A DNA stretch of 6,789 bases, taken from positions 1 to 6,789 of the forward strand of contig JAKAHF010000126.1 of the NCBI GenBank assembly GCA_021815245.1, given 5' to 3'. Made by a program: the position numbers and the translations under genes. The notes under the pieces are model-generated. The model was not told the origin of the DNA, searched no databases, and was given only the letters and a program-made list of their open reading frames with translations. This stretch comes from Actinomycetes bacterium (GTDB lineage: Bacteria > Actinomycetota > Thermoleophilia > RBG-16-64-13). Shown here piece by piece: positions 1 through 5,781 of the stretch; positions within the stretch are counted from its first letter, which is position 1, and the number at the start of each line of letters is the position of its first letter.

Positions 1-105
1 CCGGAAGATCTTCGCCTCGCCCAAGTACTTGCGGGCGAAAAACCCCGCAGCGGCGCCGATAATGGCGACTACGAGCATTACTACGATCCAAACTGCCGTC
101 ATCAT
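1..105 (-). CDS. rny: Ribonuclease Y, N-terminal fragment (runs off left edge)
   Basis: Thirty-five codons are visible before the window ends. The protein begins with two adjacent methionines (ATG at 105-103 and 102-100), then an uninterrupted hydrophobic stretch at about residues 5-23 (WIVVMLVVAIIGAAAGFF), followed by a basic and polar segment (RKYLGEAKIFR). This matches the N-terminal membrane anchor of RNase Y, which leads into a long coiled coil, a KH domain and an HD nuclease domain that would lie outside the window. RNase Y is a membrane-bound endoribonuclease that starts mRNA decay in many Gram-positive bacteria. A position just after recA/recX is common for rny, and this supports the call. 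Start: purine-rich GGAG (119-116) and GGTGG (114-110) lie upstream of the first ATG. The 344-base gap after recX suggests its own promoter. A different single-pass membrane protein cannot be excluded from 35 residues. Confidence 0.72.
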   Translation of the reverse strand, partial: MMTAVWIVVMLVVAIIGAAAGFFARKYLGEAKIFR

Positions 106-109
106 ATGT

Positions 110-119
110 CCACCACTCC
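110..119 (-). promoter_or_regulatory. Ribosome binding site of rny
   Basis: On the minus strand the sequence GGAGTGGTGG precedes the ATG at 105-103. The GGAG core is 10 bases from that ATG and the GGTGG core is 4 bases away. For the second ATG (102-100) the GGTGG spacing is 7 bases, so either methionine could be the real start. Confidence 0.5.
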
Positions 120-364
120 AATCGCGAGTATGCCTCGCCTGGCTGGATATCAGAGTGCATCGACCTGCTGTGACGGGAATGAAAGAGACCGAGCGCATGC
201 CCGGTCGAATGCATATCTTCGTACCTTGCCCTAGCCAGAGACAAACCCTGCCGCAGGAACGGCCGCACATCTAGTCGGCCAGCGCCCGTCGCGGATGTTC
301 CCCCCCACCAACTAAATCTTCGGCGCCGGGGCCTCACGCCGCCGTCTGCCGACTCAAAAAATTC

Positions 365-373
365 AATATATCA
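365..373 (-). promoter_or_regulatory. Candidate extended -10 promoter for rny
   Basis: On the minus strand TGATATATT reads as an extended -10 element: TG, one base, then TATATT (five of six matches to TATAAT). It lies in the most AT-rich patch of the gap and points toward rny. No good -35 hexamer lies 16-18 bases upstream, which extended -10 promoters tolerate. Confidence 0.35.
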
Positions 374-423
374 AGAGCAAGGTCGCGAAAAACCCGTCGT
401 CGACCGATCTTCACACATGGTGG

Positions 424-453
424 AGTTTACAGGCGGCCGAAGCAGCATGTCAA
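424..453 (-). promoter_or_regulatory. Candidate sigma-70-type promoter for rny, overlapping the recX stop
   Basis: The minus strand has a perfect -35 hexamer TTGACA at 453-448, an 18-base spacer, and TAAACT at 429-424 (four of six matches to TATAAT). The recX stop codon TGA (452-450) is inside the -35 hexamer. The element points toward rny, which starts about 320 bases downstream. The 18-base spacer is acceptable for housekeeping sigma factors. The perfect -35 supports it; the -10 is mediocre. Confidence 0.4.
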
Positions 454-467
454 GAAAACGGCTGCTT
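440..467. repeat. 7-bp dyad around the -35 box at the recX 3' end
   Basis: AAGCAGC at 440-446 is matched exactly by its reverse complement GCTGCTT at 461-467, with 14 bases between. The arm centres are 21 bp apart, about two helical turns, and the TTGACA candidate (448-453) lies between the arms. It could be an operator or an mRNA hairpin at the end of recX. On the transcribed strand no T-run follows, so it is not a normal intrinsic terminator. A chance 7-bp dyad is also possible. Confidence 0.3.
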
Positions 468-1175
468 GTCACCACTCTCTGTCTCGCTATCCTCACCTTC
501 TCGAGCCAGCGTGCGCACAATGGTCCTGATCTCGTCCCAAGCAAAGCCTCTCCGGGCCAAGAATGCTGTCAGCCGTCGTGAAGCGCCGTCGGGATCGCTG
601 GCGAACTGCCCACCGAACCGACGGCGCGAGAGCGCGAGCGCTGCTTCGATGCCCGCCCGTTCGTCTTCCTCTCGGTCCTCACCCCCCAGTCCGGCACCAG
701 CGGCGGCGGCCTGGATGTCGCGCCGGTCGACGCCGAGTCGCGCGAGCTCCGCCGCGATGCGGCGCGCACCCCAGCCACTCCTCGCCTTTTCGGCCGCGTA
801 GTGCTCGGCGAACCTCGCATCATCGACGTATCCCAGCCGGCGCAACCACTCCACCGCCGATTCCGTCGAGTTCTCGCTGAACCCCGCGTGCCGCAAACGC
901 GCACGCAGATCCTGACAGCAACGGTCGCGAAGAGAGAGCAGCCGCAGGGCGCGCGCGCGCGCTCGATACGGCTCATCCTCCGACTGCAGTCGCGCGACGC
1001 TCTCGGCGGTCATTTCCGTACCAACACGAAGTCCGGCGCCCGCCACTACCTCAGCAGAAACATCGAACGCCCGTACGCCCCCGAGATGAACGACCACGCG
1101 CTCGTCCGCGCCGTGCTTGCTGACGTGCGCGGAGATGACGCCGCTACTCGGCGTCGCCTGCGGACCCTTCGACAT
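450..1175 (-). CDS. recX: Regulatory protein RecX
   Basis: RecX binds RecA filaments and usually limits RecA recombinase and coprotease activity in the cytoplasm. The 241-residue protein has the long N-terminal domain seen in Gram-positive RecX (about residues 12-65), where a short beta-rich segment with VVVHLGG and AFDVSAEVV leads to GLRVGTEM. Three-helix RecX repeats follow from about residue 70. The hallmark second repeat is clear at 113-150: LGYVDDARFAEHYAAEK, then SGWGARRIAAELARLGV. A third repeat lies at about 172-225 and ends FAWDEIRTIV. The acidic, polar tail (residues 226-241) is not conserved. It follows recA by 36 bases, the usual arrangement, so co-transcription is likely. The ATG at 1175-1173 is the first in-frame start but has no clear Shine-Dalgarno sequence, so the exact start is uncertain. 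A (GC)7 tract lies within the gene, encoding alternating Arg-Ala near residues 72-76. Family assignment is secure. Confidence 0.93.
   Translation of the reverse strand: MSKGPQATPSSGVISAHVSKHGADERVVVHLGGVRAFDVSAEVVAGAGLRVGTEMTAESVARLQSEDEPYRARARALRLLSLRDRCCQDLRARLRHAGFSENSTESAVEWLRRLGYVDDARFAEHYAAEKARSGWGARRIAAELARLGVDRRDIQAAAAGAGLGGEDREEDERAGIEAALALSRRRFGGQFASDPDGASRRLTAFLARRGFAWDEIRTIVRTLAREGEDSETESGDKQPFS
949..962. repeat. (GC)7 dinucleotide tract inside recX
   Basis: Seven uninterrupted GC units fall within recX and encode alternating Ala-Arg around residues 72-76. A change of one unit would shift the reading frame about a third of the way through the protein. Alternating GC is also the classic sequence able to adopt left-handed Z-DNA. 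In GC-rich coding DNA an Arg-Ala run can produce this by chance. Confidence 0.6.
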
Positions 1176-1211
1176 GGGCGGGGCACCCGGCCGATCTGTT
1201 CTCGAGAGGAT

Positions 1212-2255
1212 CTATTCGCCGGCCGTCGCAGCCACAGTCCCTCCGTTCGCAGCCGCGGCGGTGCCGTTCCACTCGGGATTGACCGCTTCGATGACCTCGC
1301 GACGGAACTTCTGCAGCAGTTCTGGGTTATCGCGCAGAAACTGCTTCACATTCTCACGGCCCTGACCAAGGCGCTGATCGCCATACGAGAACCACGCGCC
1401 GCTCTTCTGGACGATCTTGTGCTCCACGGCAAGGTCGAGAACGTCTCCTTCGACAGAGATGCCTTGGCCGTACATCACATCGAACTCGGCTTCTTTGAAA
1501 GGCGGAGCCACCTTGTTCTTGACCACTCTCACCCGCACCCGGTTGCCGATAGCCTCGGTGCCCTCCTTGAGTGTCTCGATGCGACGGATATCGAGCCGGA
1601 CAGACGCGTAGAACTTCAGCGCACGGCCGCCCGGAGTGACCTCTGGGTTGCCGAACATGACTCCCACCTTCTCGCGCAACTGGTTGATGAACACTGCGGA
1701 GGTCTGCGTCTTGTTTATGGTGCCCGCCAGCTTCCTGAGGGCCTGGCTCATCAGACGAGCCTGGAGGCCGACATGGGAGTCACCCATCTCACCCTCGAGC
1801 TCGGCGCGAGGCGTCAGCGCCGCGACCGAGTCGATGACGACGATGTCGAGCGCGCCGCTGCGGATCAACAACTCGGTGATCTCGAGCGCCTGCTCGCCAT
1901 TATCGGGCTGCGAAACCAAAAGTTCGTCGATGTTGACGCCGATCTTGCGGGCGTAGGCGGAATCCATGGCATGCTCAGCATCGATGAAAGCGGCCTTGCC
2001 GCCCGCCTTCTGAGCCTCGGCGATAATGTGCAGGGCCAGAGTCGTCTTGCCGCTCGACTCGGGACCGAAGATCTCGGCCACGCGTCCGCGGGGCACACCA
2101 CCGACGCCGAGTGCGAGGTCAAGCCCCAGTGAGCCGGTCGATATGGCAGGCACACGTAGCGCCGCCGACTCGTCGCCGAGCCGCATGATAGAGCCCTTGC
2201 CGTACTGCCGCTCTATCTGCAGAACAGCCATTTCTAGGGCTTTGTCTTTCTCCAC
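1212..2255 (-). CDS. recA: Recombinase RecA
   Basis: RecA is the ATP-dependent strand-exchange recombinase that also triggers LexA self-cleavage. The 347-residue length is typical and no intein interrupts it. Visible motifs: N-terminal helix ending [11 protein letters not shown] (18-27); Walker [10 protein letters not shown] (64-72, Lys70); IDAEHAMD (91-98), with Glu94 matching the catalytic glutamate; Walker [11 protein letters not shown] (138-147, Asp142); [15 protein letters not shown] (190-204), running into DNA-binding loop L2; and the C-terminal domain with [18 protein letters not shown] (285-302). The final 18 residues are rich in Ala, Thr and Gly with a single acidic residue, unlike the acidic tail of Escherichia coli RecA. 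The start is GTG at 2255-2253, preceded by a perfect AGGAGG; the next ATG (codon 9) would cut into the conserved N-terminal helix. It lies 20 bases after thpR and 36 before recX. No LexA box or dedicated promoter is visible immediately upstream, so it is probably read mainly from the operon. Confidence 0.98.
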   Translation of the reverse strand: MEKDKALEMAVLQIERQYGKGSIMRLGDESAALRVPAISTGSLGLDLALGVGGVPRGRVAEIFGPESSGKTTLALHIIAEAQKAGGKAAFIDAEHAMDSAYARKIGVNIDELLVSQPDNGEQALEITELLIRSGALDIVVIDSVAALTPRAELEGEMGDSHVGLQARLMSQALRKLAGTINKTQTSAVFINQLREKVGVMFGNPEVTPGGRALKFYASVRLDIRRIETLKEGTEAIGNRVRVRVVKNKVAPPFKEAEFDVMYGQGISVEGDVLDLAVEHKIVQKSGAWFSYGDQRLGQGRENVKQFLRDNPELLQKFRREVIEAVNPEWNGTAAAANGGTVAATAGE

Positions 2256-2259
2256 TTCT

Positions 2260-2265
2260 CCTCCT
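2260..2265 (-). promoter_or_regulatory. Ribosome binding site of recA
   Basis: A perfect AGGAGG lies 4 bases before the GTG start at 2255-2253. The spacing is short, but an overlapping purine run (GGAGGAGAAG) extends pairing options. It is the strongest Shine-Dalgarno sequence in the window and decides the GTG start, consistent with RecA needing higher output than its neighbours. Confidence 0.8.
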
Positions 2266-2275
2266 ATGCTCTCTT

Positions 2276-2878
2276 TCAGGTGAGGTCGGTGCGGGCCCGC
2301 ACCGTGTACAGAGCCCCCTGCGGCCTCAACTGGCTTTCATACAAGCACACCGACTCTAACGCATACCTCGCCGCGCCGCACTCCGACCTTGGTTGCACCT
2401 CGCCGGGGTCGCGCAATCTCGCGATCGTCAGGTGCGGTCTGAACGGCCGCTTCTCTCGCTCCATCACACCGGCCTGTTCGAGACCACTCATGACCGCCTC
2501 GAAAAGCCGTGAGAACGCGCGCGATCGGTCGGCCAGTTCCAACGCCACCACCCTCGCCCTCCTCGGCGACGGCAGCATCAGGAACCGCTCGATGACTGCC
2601 TCTCCACCGAGACCGGCGGGAAGCGACTCGACCACGAGGCGTGCGGCTTCAGCCTTGTTCTCGCCGACCTCCCCGATGAAGGCGAGCGTCACATGCCACT
2701 GGTCCTCGTGCATGAGACGCAGTCCCGGCATGGAAGGCAGCATGCTCTGTGCGGCAACCACGAACTCTCGAAGCACCGGTGGCAAAGGAACGGCCACGAA
2801 CAGCCGCCGGCCGGCTTCGCCCATCGCCCCGTTCGTCACCCCCCGCGTGCGTCGATCGGGGGGACGCCCCTGCATCAT
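2276..2878 (-). CDS. thpR: RNA 2',3'-cyclic phosphodiesterase ThpR (LigT family)
   Basis: A member of the 2H phosphoesterase superfamily; characterised ThpR/LigT enzymes hydrolyse RNA 2',3'-cyclic phosphate ends to 2'-phosphate and can form 2',5' linkages between tRNA halves in vitro. The two signature motifs are present at the right spacing: HVTL at 62-65 (His62, Thr64) and HLTI at 149-152 (His149, Thr151), the latter in the typical context [12 protein letters not shown]. The fold begins at [10 protein letters not shown] (24-33). The C-terminal strand pattern LYESQL followed by YTVRA also matches the family. The first ATG (2878-2876) has AAGGAG 6 bases upstream and a second ATG follows at once. 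This gives about 22 extra, Arg-rich residues before the conserved domain; Met19 (2824-2822) is an alternative start but lacks a good ribosome binding site. The gene begins 3 bases after pgsA and ends 20 before recA. The true cellular substrate is unknown. Confidence 0.92.
   Translation of the reverse strand: MMQGRPPDRRTRGVTNGAMGEAGRRLFVAVPLPPVLREFVVAAQSMLPSMPGLRLMHEDQWHVTLAFIGEVGENKAEAARLVVESLPAGLGGEAVIERFLMLPSPRRARVVALELADRSRAFSRLFEAVMSGLEQAGVMEREKRPFRPHLTIARLRDPGEVQPRSECGAARYALESVCLYESQLRPQGALYTVRARTDLT
2287..2304. repeat. 18-bp perfect palindrome at the thpR-recA junction
   Basis: CGGTGCGGGCCCGCACCG is identical to its own reverse complement. It encodes TVRART near the ThpR C-terminus and ends 32 bases before the recA start codon. 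In mRNA it could form a 7-bp GC hairpin with a GGCC loop. No U-run follows, so it is not an intrinsic terminator; processing, pausing, mRNA stabilisation or a dimeric protein site are possible, as is chance in GC-rich coding DNA. Confidence 0.6.
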
Positions 2879-2881
2879 GCC

Positions 2882-3487
2882 TCACTCCTTGCCGCTCACC
2901 TCGACCGCCCCCCGGCCCCGCAGGCTCTGGCCGGCTTTGACGAAGTAGTCGATGCCGCTCACCACCGTGATGAAGAGCATCACGAGCACGAAATACCACG
3001 TCACGTGATGTCCGCCGGCGGTCCACTCCCACCGAAACAGCCTCGGCGTGATGATGAGCGCCGAGAGCGTGAACATCTGCACGAAGGTCTTGATCTTGCC
3101 CCAATTGCTTGCGGTGATCACCACGTTCTCGACAGCCGCCACCATCCGAAGGCCCGAGACGGCCAGCTCTCGCGCGATGATAACCATAGCAACCCAGGCG
3201 GACAGATGACCGCGACCACTACCATCGTCGAACTGAACGAGACAAAGCAGCGCGGCGATAACGAGCAGCTTGTCGGCGAGTGGGTCAAGGAACGCTCCGA
3301 GAACCGTCGTCTGGTGCCAGCGACGCGCCAGGAATCCATCGATGAAGTCACTGACCGACGCGATGACGAAGACCACAAGAGCAACGATGTCTCCCGCCGG
3401 GATGTCACCCAGCGCGAACACCATGAACAGTGGGATCATCAGGATACGAAAGACACTTATCGAGTTGGGTAGGTTAGGACGCGTCAT
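2882..3487 (-). CDS. pgsA: CDP-diacylglycerol-glycerol-3-phosphate 3-phosphatidyltransferase (PgsA)
   Basis: This integral membrane enzyme converts CDP-diacylglycerol and glycerol-3-phosphate to phosphatidylglycerophosphate and CMP, the first committed step to phosphatidylglycerol and cardiolipin. The full CDP-alcohol phosphotransferase motif is visible: Asp47, Asp50, Gly51, Ala54, Arg55, Gly64, Asp68 and Asp72 (SDFIDGFLARR, then GAFLDPLADK). The start NLPNSISVFRI (5-15) and RELAVSGLRMVAA (106-118) are typical of PgsA rather than phosphatidylserine or phosphatidylinositol synthases. Several hydrophobic segments are evident (about 15-27, 33-45, 73-85, 98-106, 133-147, 163-178). Length (201 residues) is normal. 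The ATG (3487-3485) lies inside the 3' end of rimO, a 14-base overlap that implies translational coupling, with a purine-rich GGGGAAG just upstream. The stop is 3 bases before thpR. Confidence 0.95.
   Translation of the reverse strand: MTRPNLPNSISVFRILMIPLFMVFALGDIPAGDIVALVVFVIASVSDFIDGFLARRWHQTTVLGAFLDPLADKLLVIAALLCLVQFDDGSGRGHLSAWVAMVIIARELAVSGLRMVAAVENVVITASNWGKIKTFVQMFTLSALIITPRLFRWEWTAGGHHVTWYFVLVMLFITVVSGIDYFVKAGQSLRGRGAVEVSGKE
2885..2890 (-). promoter_or_regulatory. Ribosome binding site of thpR
   Basis: AAGGAG overlaps the last codons of pgsA and lies 6 bases before the ATG at 2878-2876 and 9 before the next ATG at 2875-2873. It supports the long N-terminal form of ThpR over a start at Met19. 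Confidence 0.65.
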
Positions 3488-4838
3488 CGCACTTCCCCAC
3501 TAGGTCGTATCCCGCGGCTGCCGTCACGAGCACCGTGACGACGTCGCCCACTCCCGTGCCTGCCGGCAATCGCCCTTCGATATAGGTCACGCCGTCCACC
3601 TCCGGAGCTTGCCCCTCTGTCCGTCCGATCGCCGTCACACCCTCGTCGATGTCCTCGGGGTCGAGAGAATCGATCATGACCGCGACCTTCACACCCACGA
3701 GGGCCTGGTGCTTCTGCTCGGCACCGTAGGCAAGTAGCGCCTCCAGGCGGTTGAGCCGGTCTCGAGCCACAGCCTTGCGAACTCGAGGCTTGAGCGTCGC
3801 CGCCGCAGTGCCCTCCTCGGGACTGTATATGAACCCTCCCGCGTAATCAAATGCCGCGTCCTCGACAAAGGCGAGCAGCTCCTCGAACTGGCGGTCGTTT
3901 TCCCCCGGGAATCCCACGATGAACGCCGACCGTGCCGACACCGTGGGCATCAGCCGCCTGGCCCTGTCGAGGAGCTGCAGATAGTCGCTTCCGTCTCCCC
4001 ACCGCCCCATGCGGGTGAGCACTTCGGCATTCGCGTGCTGAAACGGTATGTCGAGGTAGCTGCACAGCTTGGGATGCGTTGCCATGTACTCGAGCAGTTC
4101 GTCGGTGACGTGCTCCGGCTGCAGATACATCACGCGGATGCGGGTGACCCGCTCGTCGGCCGCAAGAAGATCGACCAAACCCGTGAGCCCCATGCCGTCG
4201 CCCGTCCATAGCGACGTGTCTTGGCCGACGAGGACGAGTTCTCGGGCTCCTTCCGCGAGGCAGGCCTTCGCCTCACGCACGATCTCTTCGGCGCTGAACG
4301 AGTGATACCCCCCTTTGATGCCCGGGATCGCGCAGAACGTGCAAGGCTCGTCACACCCGTCGGAGATCTTCAAATACGCGAACGAACGTCCCGCTTCGGG
4401 CACGGCTTGCCCGGCCGCCCCGCTCTCGGCGGAATCCGTGCGCTCGGCACCGGCTACTTCGCCGCCCTGCACCGACTCCACCAATTCACGGAACCGTGAG
4501 GCTCCCGCCCCCTCCACCAGGCCGAGCCAGCCCTTGACTTCGGGTATCTCGCCGCGCAGCTCTTCCATATAGCGCTCCACGAGACAACCGACTGCCAGGA
4601 CGGCCTTGCCTGGATACGCAGCGCACGCGTCGAGGATGGCCCCTATGGACTCCTCCTTCGCGTCTTGAATGAAGCCACACGTATTCACCACGACATGAGT
4701 CGCCTCGGCGGGATCTTGTACGAAACTGATCGAGGATCCTGCGAGCGAACGCTGGAGGGCTCGGCTGTCGGCTTCGTTCTTGGGACAACCCAGCGTGTGT
4801 AGATACACACGCGCCGGCACCGGAGTCCGCCCACCCAT
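3474..4838 (-). CDS. rimO: Ribosomal protein uS12 methylthiotransferase RimO
   Basis: A radical-SAM enzyme that adds a methylthio group to a conserved aspartate of ribosomal protein S12. Three parts are visible in 454 residues. The N-terminal methylthiotransferase domain carries cysteines at 18 (LGCPKNEADS), 54 (NTCGFIQDAKEESI) and 85 (VGCLVERY) for the auxiliary iron-sulphur cluster. The radical-SAM core has Cys162, Cys166 and Cys169 (DGCDEPCTFCAIP). A C-terminal TRAM domain lies at about 380-448. NTCGFI with AKEESI and the QDTS motif (206-209) separate RimO from MiaB. After the SAM cysteines it reads IKGGYHSF where E. coli RimO has an RG...SR pattern, a small deviation. Residues about 122-150 are a low-complexity linker between domains. 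The ATG at 4838-4836 lies 4 bases after the rodZ stop without a clear Shine-Dalgarno sequence, so coupled translation or a slightly later start is possible. The 3' end overlaps pgsA by 14 bases. Confidence 0.95.
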   Translation of the reverse strand: MGGRTPVPARVYLHTLGCPKNEADSRALQRSLAGSSISFVQDPAEATHVVVNTCGFIQDAKEESIGAILDACAAYPGKAVLAVGCLVERYMEELRGEIPEVKGWLGLVEGAGASRFRELVESVQGGEVAGAERTDSAESGAAGQAVPEAGRSFAYLKISDGCDEPCTFCAIPGIKGGYHSFSAEEIVREAKACLAEGARELVLVGQDTSLWTGDGMGLTGLVDLLAADERVTRIRVMYLQPEHVTDELLEYMATHPKLCSYLDIPFQHANAEVLTRMGRWGDGSDYLQLLDRARRLMPTVSARSAFIVGFPGENDRQFEELLAFVEDAAFDYAGGFIYSPEEGTAAATLKPRVRKAVARDRLNRLEALLAYGAEQKHQALVGVKVAVMIDSLDPEDIDEGVTAIGRTEGQAPEVDGVTYIEGRLPAGTGVGDVVTVLVTAAAGYDLVGKCDDAS

Positions 4839-4842
4839 GCTG

Positions 4843-5640
4843 CTAGTTGGCCTGGACGCCGGCTTCGGTCACCACGAACTCCCCTGCGGCGCTCGGTAGC
4901 TCAACCTGCATGCCATTCACAGTCAGTGTCAGCGCCTCTGGCCTGCCCACATTCATGTAGTATCGCTTCGAACTGTCGAAGGTCTTCTGTCCGCCCTCCG
5001 ACAGTGTGCCCGCATAGAGCTCGGCCCCTTCTTCGCTGTCTTCACGGATGACGAGCCAGCAGCTGCCGGACGTCACCTGTAGCACGACGGTGATGTTCTC
5101 CCCGCTCACCACCGCCGACACCGTCGTCGAGGACGCCTGCGAAGCCTCCGTCGTGGTACTGCTCACATTGGCGAGACTGCTCGTCGTCGTACGATCGGGG
5201 ATGCTCGGTGGCTCGATCGTGGCGGCCTCACCTCGGCCCCAGTCTCCCCACCACGCGATAACGACGATGATGACCACCGCAAGAATCGCTACGACGATGT
5301 AGCCGCGCTGAAGTCGGCGCGTCTTTCGCTTCTGCCGTTCGGCCATGCCGCGCGACCGGCTGTGCTTCGACGGCTCCACTCGCAGCAGACCCGGTTCCTC
5401 ACGCCGTGGCTCGTGATAGCGCTTGTAATCTTCGAGGAGCGCCTCGCCGTCGAGTTTGAGATAGTTCGCATAGTTGCGGAGGAACGCCGAGACGAACGTG
5501 GGCCCAGGCAAGACCGAGAAATCATCCTGTTCCAGGGCCTCGAGATACTTCGAGCGGATCTTGGTGACCGCCTCGACGTCTTTGATCGTGAGGCCCTTGC
5601 GGATGCGGGCCTCGCGCAGGGTATTGCCTATGTCCGCCAT
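4843..5640 (-). CDS. rodZ: RodZ-like membrane helix-turn-helix protein
   Basis: A 265-residue bitopic membrane protein of the RodZ type, which in other bacteria links the MreB cytoskeleton to the peptidoglycan elongation machinery. An N-terminal helix-turn-helix domain of the RodZ kind covers about residues 4-75, with LREARIRKGLTIKDVEAVTK, YLEALEQDDF and LPGPTFVSAFLRNYANYL as family hallmarks. A basic juxtamembrane stretch (91-112, rich in Arg and Lys) precedes one transmembrane helix (113-131, ending before WWGDWG), giving an N-in, C-out topology. The outer part has a Ser/Thr-rich linker (150-178) and a beta-rich C-terminal domain (183-258, with CWLVIRED and LTLTVNG) resembling the DUF4115 domain of RodZ. 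The ATG at 5640-5638 has only a weak upstream AAGG. It heads the tight gene run and follows ftsK after a 274-base gap, an order also seen around recA in Firmicutes. The domain order is clear; that it works with MreB here is inferred. Confidence 0.88.
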   Translation of the reverse strand: MADIGNTLREARIRKGLTIKDVEAVTKIRSKYLEALEQDDFSVLPGPTFVSAFLRNYANYLKLDGEALLEDYKRYHEPRREEPGLLRVEPSKHSRSRGMAERQKRKTRRLQRGYIVVAILAVVIIVVIAWWGDWGRGEAATIEPPSIPDRTTTSSLANVSSTTTEASQASSTTVSAVVSGENITVVLQVTSGSCWLVIREDSEEGAELYAGTLSEGGQKTFDSSKRYYMNVGRPEALTLTVNGMQVELPSAAGEFVVTEAGVQAN

Positions 5641-5755
5641 CGCGGGCTAGCCTTCACTTCCGCATCAACGAGGCCGCAGCGCTCTTCGCGCCACGTACTT
5701 GCTCGGCAGGGTCGGGGCCAGTCTCGAATTCAAGGGCAAACTCACTCCCAATCAC

Positions 5756-5781
5756 GCATGATCTCTGAGCATGATCTCTGA
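5756..5781. repeat. Perfect 13-bp tandem duplication upstream of rodZ
   Basis: GCATGATCTCTGA occurs twice head to tail (5756-5768 and 5769-5781), about 116-141 bases upstream of the rodZ start. The second copy runs into CAGAG, making a small hairpin CTCTG-ATT-CAGAG. It could be a paired binding site for a regulator of the rodZ-recA run or a recent slippage duplication. Confidence 0.7.

Larger units (their letters stand above)
106..449. other. recX-rny intergenic region (344 bases)
   Basis: No convincing gene lies here on either strand; the short open frames lack a ribosome binding site and recognisable protein features. It holds two minus-strand promoter candidates for rny (424-453 and 365-373), a conspicuously AT-rich patch at about 350-385 within otherwise GC-rich DNA, and a few weak inverted repeats (GGCCG 261-265 with CGGCC 276-280; CGGCG 321-325 with CGCCG 337-341; GACCG 187-191 with CGGTC 202-206). 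None of the repeats is followed by a T-run on the transcribed strand, so I see no intrinsic terminator. If transcription starts at the upstream promoters, the rny mRNA would have a leader of roughly 250-310 bases, long enough for leader control, but no known riboswitch pattern is recognisable by eye. Confidence 0.6.

Noticed and set aside
29..274. Plus-strand frame across the rny start and the gap
   Set aside because: No family resemblance and no Shine-Dalgarno sequence; it overlaps the better supported rny start.
187..341. Several 5-bp inverted repeats in the recX-rny gap as terminators
   Set aside because: Stems are short, loops are 10-11 bases, and none is followed by a T-run on the transcribed strand.
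1200..1207. TCTCGAGA palindrome between recA and recX
   Set aside because: Only 8 bp, common by chance, and not part of a longer hairpin or terminator.
801..2132. Long plus-strand open frame of 443 codons opposite recX and recA
   Set aside because: It is antisense to two secure genes, has no ribosome binding site or recognisable domain, and long antisense frames are expected in GC-rich coding DNA.
2280..3472. Plus-strand open frames opposite thpR and pgsA
   Set aside because: Composition is Arg/Pro/Ser/His rich with no domain pattern, typical of shadows of minus-strand genes.
4967..4980. TTCGAACTGTCGAA as a possible LexA-type box
   Set aside because: The second half does not complete a GAAC-N4-GTTC motif and it lies inside the rodZ coding sequence, far from any promoter.
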